From an uncultured Streptococcus sp. (GTDB lineage Bacteria > Bacillota > Bacilli > Lactobacillales > Streptococcaceae): 16,578 bases of DNA. Location: the NCBI GenBank assembly GCA_900755085.1, contig CAAEFF010000137.1, positions 1 through 16,578 on the forward strand, in the 5' to 3' direction. The position numbers and the translations under genes were made by a program. This document shows positions 1-6,405 of the stretch, piece by piece. The number at the start of each line of letters is the position of its first letter. Position 1 is the stretch's first letter. The notes under the pieces were generated by a model. The model saw only the letters and a program-made list of their open reading frames with translations, ran no database searches and was not told the origin of the DNA.

Positions 1-92
1 GGAAGAGCGTCAAAATTAATGCTCCCATCTTCATGAAAGGGGGTGATAAATGCAGTGATGATTTTACAATCTTTTAAATCTTGATAAGACAT
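1..92 (-). CDS. dapA: 4-hydroxy-tetrahydrodipicolinate synthase, N-terminal fragment
   Basis: Only the first 30 or so codons are present; the gene runs off the left edge. The protein begins MSYQDLKDCKIITAFITPFH, followed by EDGSINFDALP. The ITPF...EDGSINFDAL pattern is the usual start of DapA, the Schiff-base lyase that condenses pyruvate with aspartate semialdehyde in lysine/diaminopimelate synthesis. The ATG at 90-92 is preceded by an AAAGG ribosome site about seven bases away. Its substrate is the product of asd, which lies directly upstream on the same strand, so the two genes form a pathway pair. The terminator-like hairpin just upstream suggests that read-through from asd may be controlled. 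Family assignment is from the N terminus only. Confidence 0.85.
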   Translation of the reverse strand, partial: MSYQDLKDCKIITAFITPFHEDGSINFDAL

Positions 93-110
93 AGAAAAAC
101 CTTTCTCTAT

Positions 111-146
111 ATAAGAAAGAGGCTGGGGCTTGCTTGCCTTTGCCTC
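111..146 (-). terminator. Terminator-like hairpin just before dapA
   Basis: On the minus strand GAGGC pairs with GCCTC, and inside it GGC pairs with GCC across a short internal loop. A T-rich tract (TTTCTTAT) follows. It lies between asd and the dapA start, only 19 bases from the ATG. It could be a weak asd terminator or an attenuator. The stem is interrupted and the T tract is broken by C, so it may be leaky. Confidence 0.45.
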
Positions 147-191
147 ATGATCTGTTCATAAAACAAGTTGATTTGTTAGTTAGCTACGGAA

Positions 192-222
192 GAAATCAAA
201 CTCTTCGAGTTGCAGATTTCTG
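192..222. repeat. Hairpin repeat, copy 1 (asd-dapA gap)
   Basis: This 31-base unit matches 305-335 at 28 positions, with the first 20 bases identical. Each copy is itself an inverted repeat: GAAATC pairs with GATTTC outside, and AACTC pairs with GAGTT around a TTC loop. The 250-base gap between asd and dapA contains no gene apart from these units and the two other hairpins listed. Confidence 0.8.
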
Positions 223-230
223 AATCGTGA

Positions 231-290
231 CGCAGTGGTTGATTGGAACTACTCATGTTTGCAACATTCGTACTTCCTAATCAACTGTGC
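231..290. repeat. Long imperfect inverted repeat between the two hairpin repeats
   Basis: CGCAGTGGTTGATTGGAA at 231-248 is an imperfect reverse complement of TTCCTAATCAACTGTGCG near 274-291, with about 15 of 18 positions pairing. With the flanking 31-base repeats, this makes a three-hairpin array between asd and dapA. It looks like a small intergenic repeat element of the kind common in streptococci, but I cannot name the family. Confidence 0.6.
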
Positions 291-345
291 GGGGGAAAAA
301 CTACGAAATCAAACTCTTCGAGTTACTGATTTCTGTTTTTCTCCC
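290..345. repeat. Hairpin repeat copy 2 within a longer stem, at the asd 3' end
   Basis: The 31-base unit at 305-335 is flanked by GGGGGAAAAAC on one side and GTTTTTCTCCC on the other, which pair at 10 of 11 positions. The whole stretch can therefore fold into one long stem. On the minus strand it begins immediately after the asd stop codon (345-347). It may act as an asd 3' stabiliser or terminator. Confidence 0.6.
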
Positions 346-1421
346 TATTTCAACTCAAATTTCAATTCAGCTGTTGGACGTACGAGCCCACGTTCGTGAA
401 GGGTTTCTGCGATTTGGACTGAGTTCCAAGCAGCTCCTTTAAGGAGGTTATCTGAAACCACCCACATATGGATTCCTTTTTCAGCATCCAAGTCTTTACG
501 AATCCGTCCAACGAAGGTATCACGTGAACCTACAGCATTGACTGCTTGAGGGTAGATTTGGTGAGCAACATCGTCTTCAAGGACTGCACCTGGGAATTCT
601 GCAATAGCAGCTTTCACTTCGTCAATTGGTGCCACTTCTTTTGTTTCGATGTAGACTGACTCTGAGTGAGCTGACAAGACTGGAATCCGCACACAAGTTG
701 CTGAAACGGCAATGCTATCATCTTCCATGATTTTCTTGGTTTCATTCGTCATCTTCATTTCTTCGTAAGTATAGTCATTTTCTGTGAAGACGTCAATTTG
801 TGGAAGAGCGTTGAAAGCAATTGGGTAATATTTTTTATCACCACCACATGGCAAGATTTCTGCTTTGACATCGCGTGGGTTGACCCCATCATTCAAGACT
901 TCCTTCAACTCACGTTGGGTTTCAAGAATAGCTCCCATACCAGCACCTGATACAGCTTGGTAAGTAGACACGATGATACGGTCCAAGCCCCATTTTTGAC
1001 GAACGGGTTCAAGCGCTACCATCATTTGAATGGTTGAACAGTTTGGACAAGAGATAATACCGTTATGAGCATCAAGAGCATGTGCATTCACTTCAGGAAC
1101 AACCAATGGGACGTCTGGATTTTGACGGAAATAAGAAGTGTTATCCACCACTACTGCGCCTGCTTTCACAGCGTATGGTGCATATTTAGCAGATGTTGAA
1201 CCACCAGCTGAGAAAAGGGCAATATCAACCCCTTCGAAAGCATATTCAGTCGTTTCTTCAATAGTCACATCTTGACCCTTGAATTGCAAGACCTTCCCTG
1301 CAGAACGTGCAGACGCAAGGTAGCGAATTTTATCGATTGGAAGTGTTGATTCTTCCAACATTTTGATCATTTGAGCACCAACGGCACCTGTAGCACCGAC
1401 AACAGCAACTGTGTATCCCAT
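345..1421 (-). CDS. asd: Aspartate-semialdehyde dehydrogenase
   Basis: Reduces aspartyl phosphate to aspartate semialdehyde with NADPH. This is the branch point to lysine/diaminopimelate (DapA, next gene) and to threonine, methionine and isoleucine. The 358-residue cytosolic enzyme starts MGYTVAVVGATGAVG, with the GATGAVG nucleotide-binding loop at residues 9-15. The catalytic cysteine is C128 in CPNCSTIQ. Arg99 (SYFRQNP) and His252 (LSAHSES) sit at expected active-site positions. The open frame extends 53 codons further upstream, but that part is low-complexity and contains the promoter. The ATG at 1419-1421 has an AAAGAGGA ribosome site and begins the Rossmann fold, so I use it. The length matches streptococcal homologues. 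Recognition is firm. Confidence 0.97.
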   Translation of the reverse strand: MGYTVAVVGATGAVGAQMIKMLEESTLPIDKIRYLASARSAGKVLQFKGQDVTIEETTEYAFEGVDIALFSAGGSTSAKYAPYAVKAGAVVVDNTSYFRQNPDVPLVVPEVNAHALDAHNGIISCPNCSTIQMMVALEPVRQKWGLDRIIVSTYQAVSGAGMGAILETQRELKEVLNDGVNPRDVKAEILPCGGDKKYYPIAFNALPQIDVFTENDYTYEEMKMTNETKKIMEDDSIAVSATCVRIPVLSAHSESVYIETKEVAPIDEVKAAIAEFPGAVLEDDVAHQIYPQAVNAVGSRDTFVGRIRKDLDAEKGIHMWVVSDNLLKGAAWNSVQIAETLHERGLVRPTAELKFELK

Positions 1422-1466
1422 AGTAAATCCTCTTTCAAAATTTTCTAAAAATTGAGTATTTGTACT

Positions 1467-1495
1467 ATTATACAATTTTTTGGCATAAATGAAAA
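1467..1495 (-). promoter_or_regulatory. asd promoter
   Basis: A consensus -10 box, TATAAT, lies at 1467-1472. A weak -35 box, TTTTCA, lies at 1490-1495, 17 bases away. It lies between the terminator of the upstream operon and the asd ribosome site, so asd should have its own transcript. Confidence 0.6.
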
Positions 1496-1510
1496 GTACC
1501 AACAGTAGGA

Positions 1511-1540
1511 AAAAATCCTGATAACAAGACCAGGATTTTT
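1511..1540 (-). terminator. Terminator after the lemA operon
   Basis: AAAAATCCTG and CAGGATTTTT form a perfect 10-bp stem around ATAACAAGAC. T-rich tracts lie on both sides, so it could work in either direction. It lies just downstream of the lemA stop codon. Confidence 0.9.
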
Positions 1541-1566
1541 GATGGTTATTAATAATAAATAACTTT

Positions 1567-2121
1567 TTAGTTAAGGTCATAGTTCAAATCACTTAAATCT
1601 TTCTTACCTTGTGTTTCTTCAGTAAGAAATGGAACTTGATGGATCCCCTTTACACCTGCTACGATAGACGCCGGAAATGAAACAATTTCTTGATTGATGT
1701 GGCTAATATTACTGTTGACAATTCGCTTTGCTGCAGCAAGATCTTCATTTTCATCAGCAATTTCCTTTTGCAAGGCCAAGAATTGGTTAGAAGACAAGAG
1801 CTCTGGATAATTTTCACCAACTGCACGAATTTGTGCCAAGACATCGTTTTGATTGGTTATGACTTGGTTGGATTCTTGAATGCTCGCTCCTTGGCGTAAA
1901 GCAACTAAATCTGTAAAAAGGTCTTGTTCATGTTTGGCATAAGCCTTCGCTACTTTTAGCATTTCTGAAATGGTATCATAGCGTTTTACGAGGACGATAT
2001 CAACGGTTCTCTTTGATTCTTCAATGGTTACTAGATAGCGATTAAGGCGATTTCCTACACTAATAAACCAAATGGCCAATAGGGCAACAAATAATAGGAT
2101 GATTCCAATAATGAGATTCAT
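1567..2121 (-). CDS. LemA family membrane protein
   Basis: This 184-residue protein has one N-terminal membrane segment (about residues 2-21, NLIIGIILLFVALLAIWFIS), followed by a helical, coiled-coil-like body. The VGNRLNRYLVTIEESKRTVD start and the conserved KRYDTISEMLKVAK stretch are typical of LemA proteins. The molecular function of the family is unclear. The start ATG overlaps the upstream DUF3137 stop by four bases (ATGA), so the two are translationally coupled. A GAAGGAG ribosome site lies inside the end of the upstream gene. LemA and DUF3137-type proteins are often neighbours, which suggests a joint membrane role, but that is inference. The length is normal for the family. Confidence 0.85.
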   Translation of the reverse strand: MNLIIGIILLFVALLAIWFISVGNRLNRYLVTIEESKRTVDIVLVKRYDTISEMLKVAKAYAKHEQDLFTDLVALRQGASIQESNQVITNQNDVLAQIRAVGENYPELLSSNQFLALQKEIADENEDLAAAKRIVNSNISHINQEIVSFPASIVAGVKGIHQVPFLTEETQGKKDLSDLNYDLN

Positions 2122-3119
2122 GATGCTTCTCCTTCAAAAATTGCTGTTATTTCTTTAATTAAATCCAGTTCTTTGCATAATTTATGATATTCAGTCACCA
2201 AAGATAGTTGATCAATATCTTCCGGTTTTTGGGGAGTCGGAAAGATATAACGATCGGTATACAAAGAAATATAGAGTTTCTTTTCTTTCAAAAATACACA
2301 CATGGCATTTTGAGAAATTTGTCGATCAAACCATTCTAACATCTTAGGGGTGAGAAATTTACGGGCAGACAGTTCATCTGTACAGTAGATATTGTAATTC
2401 TCGTTATTGCGAATATCCTCGGTTTCAATCTGAACTTCATCTCCTCTGGCTCCAGGATAAACCCCATTCACCTCCCTCTTAAATAGAAAGGATTTCTTGG
2501 TTGGAACAACCCGAAGATGACCGGAGAAATTGATCGGTAGACATAAAGAGAACACTTGTCCAAGGAAATCTGTAACTTCCACATGTTCCGTCCTCGTATG
2601 TCCATTGGACGTCCGGTAACGAGTCTCCGTATGATGGGCATAGAGATTTGACACCGTCAGCTCTTTGTCATCATGAAATGATAGCTCTTTGAAACATAGA
2701 AAATCAGTTGACCGAGGACATAAATGCGAAAGAGCTTCAGAAGGGATGGAACCATCCTCTTTGATCGAAGCCTGAGGAAAAACTTCCTTTAATACAGGCG
2801 ACAAGATATCATCAAGATAGATCTCATCGTTCGAACGAATTCGATCCCCAAACAAGGCTTTTCGTTTTTTATATTGTGGCCAATAATACAAACCTACAAC
2901 TAAAAGTATCAAAGGAATAGCTGCAAAACGCAATAAAATGAGAGACAGTATGGCACAAACAATACCAAAAGATCGGAAAACATTCCATTGTAGATTGTTC
3001 TTCATTTGTTCTTGGATTAATCCGATTGCATCCTGAAATTGTTTGGAGTTTTCTAGCTCCTCAATTTTATGCGAATAGTCTATAGATGCTGGATCATTAG
3101 AATGATAGAAATCTCCCAA
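2118..3119 (-). CDS. DUF3137 domain membrane protein
   Basis: This 333-residue protein has an N-terminal helical region, two close hydrophobic segments at about residues 48-80 (FGIVCAILSLILLRFAAIPL, then ILLVVGLYYW), and a long soluble domain. The soluble domain contains YAHHTETRYRTSNGHTRTEH and FLGQVFSL, which resemble DUF3137 proteins. The start codon is TTG at 3117-3119. An in-frame TGA lies just upstream, no ATG occurs within the first 38 codons, and an AAAGGAG ribosome site is nine bases away, so TTG is the only reasonable start. It is the first gene of the operon with lemA. No biochemical function is known to me; a role in the membrane with LemA is inference. Confidence 0.75.
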   Translation of the reverse strand: MGDFYHSNDPASIDYSHKIEELENSKQFQDAIGLIQEQMKNNLQWNVFRSFGIVCAILSLILLRFAAIPLILLVVGLYYWPQYKKRKALFGDRIRSNDEIYLDDILSPVLKEVFPQASIKEDGSIPSEALSHLCPRSTDFLCFKELSFHDDKELTVSNLYAHHTETRYRTSNGHTRTEHVEVTDFLGQVFSLCLPINFSGHLRVVPTKKSFLFKREVNGVYPGARGDEVQIETEDIRNNENYNIYCTDELSARKFLTPKMLEWFDRQISQNAMCVFLKEKKLYISLYTDRYIFPTPQKPEDIDQLSLVTEYHKLCKELDLIKEITAIFEGEAS

Positions 3120-3157
3120 TCAACTCAACTCCTTTCTGACATTAGGCACTTTACTAT

Positions 3158-3186
3158 ATTATAACACCAACGTAACTTTGTAGCAA
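3158..3186 (-). promoter_or_regulatory. Promoter of the DUF3137-lemA operon
   Basis: -35 TTGCTA at 3181-3186, a 17-base spacer, and -10 TATAAT at 3158-3163 with an extended TGn in front. It lies 39 bases upstream of the TTG start. Confidence 0.7.
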
Positions 3187-3221
3187 TTGTATTATAATAG
3201 TTTTCAATTCTTTGAAGAAAC

Positions 3222-3250
3222 AAAAAAATCCTGATCCGAAGATCAGGATT
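3222..3250 (-). terminator. Terminator of the small RNA (UUCG loop)
   Basis: AATCCTGATC pairs fully with GATCAGGATT around a TTCG tetraloop, followed by a run of T on the minus strand. This is a very strong intrinsic terminator. Confidence 0.92.
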
Positions 3251-3372
3251 CGAGGCACCTTTCGGTGAGAGCAGCCGGTTCACACAACTACTCAAGGTCC
3301 GCTCCTGCGTTACAATTGAATGTAGACCTCCTCAGCGCAAAAGGCTCCTAAGAGCCAATCGACTCATCGCAT
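3222..3372 (-). ncRNA. Structured small RNA, probably the asd RNA motif
   Basis: This stretch of about 150 nt contains no gene but can form a coherent fold. In minus-strand order: a hairpin GGCTC-TTAG-GAGCC (3343-3356); a closing helix pairing GAGG near 3330-3333 with CCTC at 3252-3255; and inside it three stems, AGGTC/GACCT (3295-3329, with an inner TACA/TGTA hairpin), GAGTAG/CTGCTC (3269-3293) and CACC-GAAA-GGTG (3256-3267). A terminator then follows: a 10-bp stem AATCCTGATC/GATCAGGATT with a TTCG loop and a T tract (3222-3250). It has its own promoter, and the next downstream gene has a separate promoter, which favours a stand-alone RNA over a leader. The asd RNA motif, known from lactic acid bacteria and seen as a roughly 170-nt transcript in S. 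pyogenes, fits in size and in being near asd. The family name is inference from context. It is not tmRNA, and it lacks the single long hairpin of 6S RNA. Confidence 0.6.
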
Positions 3373-3378
3373 AATTCT

Positions 3379-3408
3379 AGTTTACCATGAACATCCACAA
3401 ACTGTCAA
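3379..3408 (-). promoter_or_regulatory. Promoter of the small RNA
   Basis: A perfect -35 box, TTGACA, lies at 3403-3408, an 18-base spacer follows, and then TAAACT at 3379-3384 with an extended TG (TGGTAAACT). The -35 box overlaps the stop codon of the upstream glycosylase gene. An alternative -10, TAGAAT, lies slightly downstream but gives an overlong spacer. Confidence 0.65.
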
Positions 3409-4064
3409 GAAGGTAGGTACTTGCTTCCTTCTCGAATACTCAAAGGAGATAACTGCTCTCGATAGCGGTCGATAAAGGCCCCTACCCAATCAGGATTTAC
3501 CTTTGAGTAATTGCGCAAACTCCAACCGATAGCCTTATTTATAAAGAACTCGCTTTGACCTAGATTATTGAGGATCACTTTTTCTAACAAATCCGTATCT
3601 GTTTTTTCTTTCCTCATAAGCTGGTGATCAATGGCAATCCGCCTCAACCAAAAGTCCTGATCCTTACTCCAATCCAGCATAACCTGCTTGGTTTCTGGAT
3701 AGTGAAAAGTAATCTCTCCGATGATAAGGTCCAATTGATCTATACTGTCCCACCATGATTTGGTTTGAGCCAATTCCTTTAGCTTTGGAAAATCTTCAGG
3801 TCTAAGCTCCTTCTTCTTTTTATCCAGATAATCCATAGCAATATATTGGAACTCACGGTAGGGTTGTTGCCAACACTCTTCCACAAAAGCCCAATCAATT
3901 GGATTCTTTATGAAAAGCTTAAAAAAATCTCTTTCAATCTTTTTGAGAGTTGGTTTTTGAACTCCAAGAAAGCTGAATTTATTTTTCATATAAGCTTCCA
4001 TTGCTGGGACTTTCGCTGGATCAGCTTGGTCTTCTAACAATTTCAAAAGAATTTTTGTATCCAT
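3405..4064 (-). CDS. AlkD-like DNA alkylation repair protein
   Basis: A 219-residue HEAT-repeat-type protein of the DNA alkylation repair (AlkC/AlkD) family. The family removes alkylated bases such as 3-methyladenine and 7-methylguanine by glycosidic cleavage. The motif SWWDSIDQLD at residues 103-112 carries the Trp and Asp (W105, D109) with the spacing of the AlkD catalytic pair. DFWLRRIAIDHQ (137-148) and FFINKAIGWSLRNYSK (173-188) match the conserved later repeats. The start ATG at 4062-4064 has a very strong AAAAAGGAGGA site that begins right at the cls stop, 15 bases away, so it is probably cotranscribed with cls. Its expression may be affected by the early stop in cls. Family assignment is firm; in vivo substrate is inferred. 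Confidence 0.88.
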   Translation of the reverse strand: MDTKILLKLLEDQADPAKVPAMEAYMKNKFSFLGVQKPTLKKIERDFFKLFIKNPIDWAFVEECWQQPYREFQYIAMDYLDKKKKELRPEDFPKLKELAQTKSWWDSIDQLDLIIGEITFHYPETKQVMLDWSKDQDFWLRRIAIDHQLMRKEKTDTDLLEKVILNNLGQSEFFINKAIGWSLRNYSKVNPDWVGAFIDRYREQLSPLSIREGSKYLPS

Positions 4065-4079
4065 ATGATTCCTCCTTTT

Positions 4080-5654
4080 TTACATCAAAGGCCCAATCAA
4101 AGAAAAGAGATAGCCACCTAGACGATGAGCCATAGGCATTTTTGACAAACTTTCTAGAGTGACTTCCTCTGATAGAGCCTGGGTTTTCTCAAAATCTTCT
4201 TCAATCTTTAGCACTTCCAGAGTTTTGTAGAGATAGACCCCATCTTCAAAATTTTGATAGAGACTTCGGTAGTCTGTATTAATGGTTCCTACAACAGCTT
4301 GTTGGCTATCAGAAACATAAACTTTAGCATGGACAAAGCCTGGGGTATAACGGAAAATACGGACGCCAGCATCCAAGAGCACTTTAAAATAGGTCGTCGC
4401 AATATCAAAGGCATACTGTTTATCTGGAATCCCTGGCATAATAATCCGAACATCTACTCCTCGTTTGGCCGCGAAAGTCATAGCTCTAACCAATTCGTCA
4501 TCCAAGATCAGATACGGCGTCATGATGTGAACATAATCGGTCGATGTATTCAGTAAATGAAGATAAACATCCTCAGCCACCTTATGATAAGTCAATGGTG
4601 AATTGCCATAAGGAAGAACCAAGCCCTGGCTCTTTCTTTGTTGAGGTTTTTCTTGTAGATAGCGCTCCATATCCGCTTTGTCTTCTATTCCGGTCACTGT
4701 CCACATGGTCAAAAAAAGAGCTTTTAGCGTTTGAACTGCTGAACCATCTAATCGAAGGGCCGTATCCTTCCAATGACCAAAGCGTTCTCGTTTATTGACA
4801 TACTCATCAGCGATATTAACGCCACCAGTGTAAGCAACTTGACCATCAATCACTGTAATCTTTCGATGGTCTCGGTAATTGTAATAGGTTGATAGAATAG
4901 GCTTGACTGGTGAGAAGGCCTGAGCTTTAATGCCAACCTTGTGCAATCGCTCGATATAATCGTAGGACAAGGTAGTCATCTCATTCATCCCATCAAACAT
5001 GACACGAACATCCAGACCTGCCTTGGCCTTCTCCTCCAAAATGGCTAAAATCTCGCCCCACATGATCCCTTCGTCAATAATGAAATATTCCATAAAGATA
5101 TAACGTTCCGCCTTTTTCAAATCCTCCAACAAGGCTGGTAGCATGTCATCTCCAAGTGGAAAATAGGTGACCTCTGTGTCTCTTTAGATAGGAAACTGGG
5201 CTGGACCATGCTCCAGAAAATAAGCTAATTTCTGTAATTGGCTATCACTTTGGGATAAATAATCAGCAACTTCTGGATCGGTGCTTAGATAGTCAGATGC
5301 CTGCACTGTAGCATCCTCAAGCCGCTTCTTCAAGCGTCTCACACCCAAATCAGCTAACGAAAAGTAAAGCAGAGCCGTCCCAAAAATTGGAAAGAGGGCA
5401 ATGATAATCACCCAGGACAGTTTGGAACGAGAATCCATGGAACGATTGAGCAAGTAAAAGAAGGTAAAGACACTCAACAAGTGTTCCCATAAGATAATGG
5501 ATGGGAAATGCTCTTGTAGACTGAGATATGAAAAGACAAGAAAGGCCAATTCCAGTAAGAAGAACAGAAGAATGGGAACCTTTCGGTTAAGTAGAATTTT
5601 GGCCCATCTGGAGGGCTTTTGAGGTAACAGCCTAGCACTTTGTTCTTCAGTCAT
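4080..5654 (-). pseudogene. cls: Cardiolipin synthase, interrupted by an in-frame stop
   Basis: The reading frame runs from ATG at 5652-5654 (AAAGGAG site at 5660-5666, which makes it a better start than the ATG at 5669) to the stop at 4080. It is broken once, by TAA at 5184-5186. No base is inserted or lost: the family sequence continues in the same frame directly after the stop (RDTEVTYFPLGDDMLPALLE). The first part, 156 residues, holds the N-terminal membrane segments (VPILLFFLLELAF, SWVIIIALFPIFGTALLYF). The second part, 354 residues from ATG 5142-5144, holds both phospholipase D motifs, HRKITVID and HAKVYVSD, with the GTINTDYRS sequence. Cardiolipin synthase joins two phosphatidylglycerol molecules at the membrane. 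A GGAG lies five bases before the internal ATG, so the catalytic half might still be made, but without membrane anchors. A sequencing error is possible. Confidence 0.85.
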
Positions 5655-5783
5655 AAAGGCTCCTTTCATGTAGGGGAGACCATCACAACTTTCCGGTCTC
5701 TTTCAGTAATTTTATTAGTATCATTTTAGCCTATGAAAAAGTCAGGGATAATTAACTATTGCGATTTACAAATGTCGTGATTT

Positions 5784-6293
5784 CTACTGTATTTTTCTCA
5801 CCGGCCCTTCGATCGTCTTTTGCATCCAGACGATATCATGCCATTTGTTAAACTTATAGCCAATCTTTGGGAAATGAGCCACTTGGACATACCCTCGCTT
5901 TTCATGCATGGAAATGCTCGCTTCGTTCGGAACTGCGATACAAGCCAGAAAGCGTAAGTAGCCTCGTGCTTGCAACTCCTCTTCTAAGGCAGTATAAAGG
6001 GCCGATCCGATCCCTTGTCCACGCGCTTCTTTTGCTACATAAATAGACAATTCAGTGGTCCAATCATAGGCAGCGCGTGCATAATAGGTCGAAGCATAGG
6101 CATACCCCACAACTTTCCCATCCACTTCTGCGACCAAATAAGGAAATTGGGTCAGCGTTTTTATGATGCGACTTTCAAATTCCTGGACAGTCGGTACATC
6201 AACCTCAAAGGTAATGGCTGTCTCTGTTACATAAGGTTGGTAAATCGCTCGGATAGCTGCTGCATCGCTGAGCAGAACGGGTCGAATCATCAT
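5784..6293 (-). CDS. GNAT acetyltransferase, phosphinothricin acetyltransferase-like
   Basis: A 169-residue cytosolic GNAT enzyme. IRPVLLSDAAAIRAIYQPYV with TAITFE at the N terminus, YDWTTELSIYV (76-86), the acetyl-CoA loop RGQGIGSAL (91-99) and the C-terminal KIGYKFNKWHDIVWMQK are the landmarks of the Pat/Bar-like group, which acetylates phosphinothricin or related amino-acid analogues. Many family members annotated this way act on other amines or on methionine sulfone/sulfoximine, so the substrate is open. The ATG at 6291-6293 has a GAGGAGG site; the next codon is also ATG. It has its own good promoter, and no clear terminator follows before cls. The stretch 5655-5783 holds only a weak inverted repeat, GAGACC/GGTCTC (5676-5700), and no gene. 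Confidence 0.82.
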   Translation of the reverse strand: MMIRPVLLSDAAAIRAIYQPYVTETAITFEVDVPTVQEFESRIIKTLTQFPYLVAEVDGKVVGYAYASTYYARAAYDWTTELSIYVAKEARGQGIGSALYTALEEELQARGYLRFLACIAVPNEASISMHEKRGYVQVAHFPKIGYKFNKWHDIVWMQKTIEGPVRKIQ

Positions 6294-6319
6294 GGTGGCC
6301 TCCTCATTAGATTATACCT

Positions 6320-6348
6320 AGTATACCGATATGCCTCCTCACTGTCAA
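6320..6348 (-). promoter_or_regulatory. Promoter of the GNAT gene
   Basis: Perfect -35 TTGACA at 6343-6348, a 17-base spacer, and -10 TATACT at 6320-6325, followed by a short leader to the GAGGAGG ribosome site. Confidence 0.85.
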
Positions 6349-6367
6349 TGAAAGTCTAGCAGCAAGC

Positions 6368-6396
6368 AAAAAATCCTGGAAATGTATCCAGGATTT
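6368..6396 (-). terminator. Terminator of the beta-helix enzyme gene
   Basis: AAATCCTGG and CCAGGATTT form a perfect 9-bp stem around an 8-base loop, and the minus strand continues with a T run. It lies just after the stop codon at 6406. Confidence 0.9.
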
Positions 6397-6405
6397 CCAT
6401 CCTTC

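Noticed and set aside
1422..1580. Upstream extension of the asd frame by 53 codons
   Set aside because: The extension is low-complexity, contains the TATAAT promoter and the upstream terminator, and lacks a ribosome site. The ATG at 1421 begins the Rossmann fold exactly.
3222..3372. tmRNA, 6S RNA or a T-box or lysine riboswitch
   Set aside because: It is far too short for tmRNA and lacks the single long bulged hairpin of 6S RNA. It also lacks a T-box sequence or lysine-riboswitch core, and the strong terminator is followed by a new promoter, so it is not a simple leader.
4254..4798. Plus-strand open frames opposite cls, the GNAT gene, the beta-helix gene and the exporter genes
   Set aside because: They lie antisense to well-recognised genes, lack ribosome sites, and their translations show no family features.
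5676..5700. GAGACC/GGTCTC inverted repeat upstream of cls as a terminator
   Set aside because: The stem is only six base pairs with a 13-base loop and no T run, so it is not a credible terminator.
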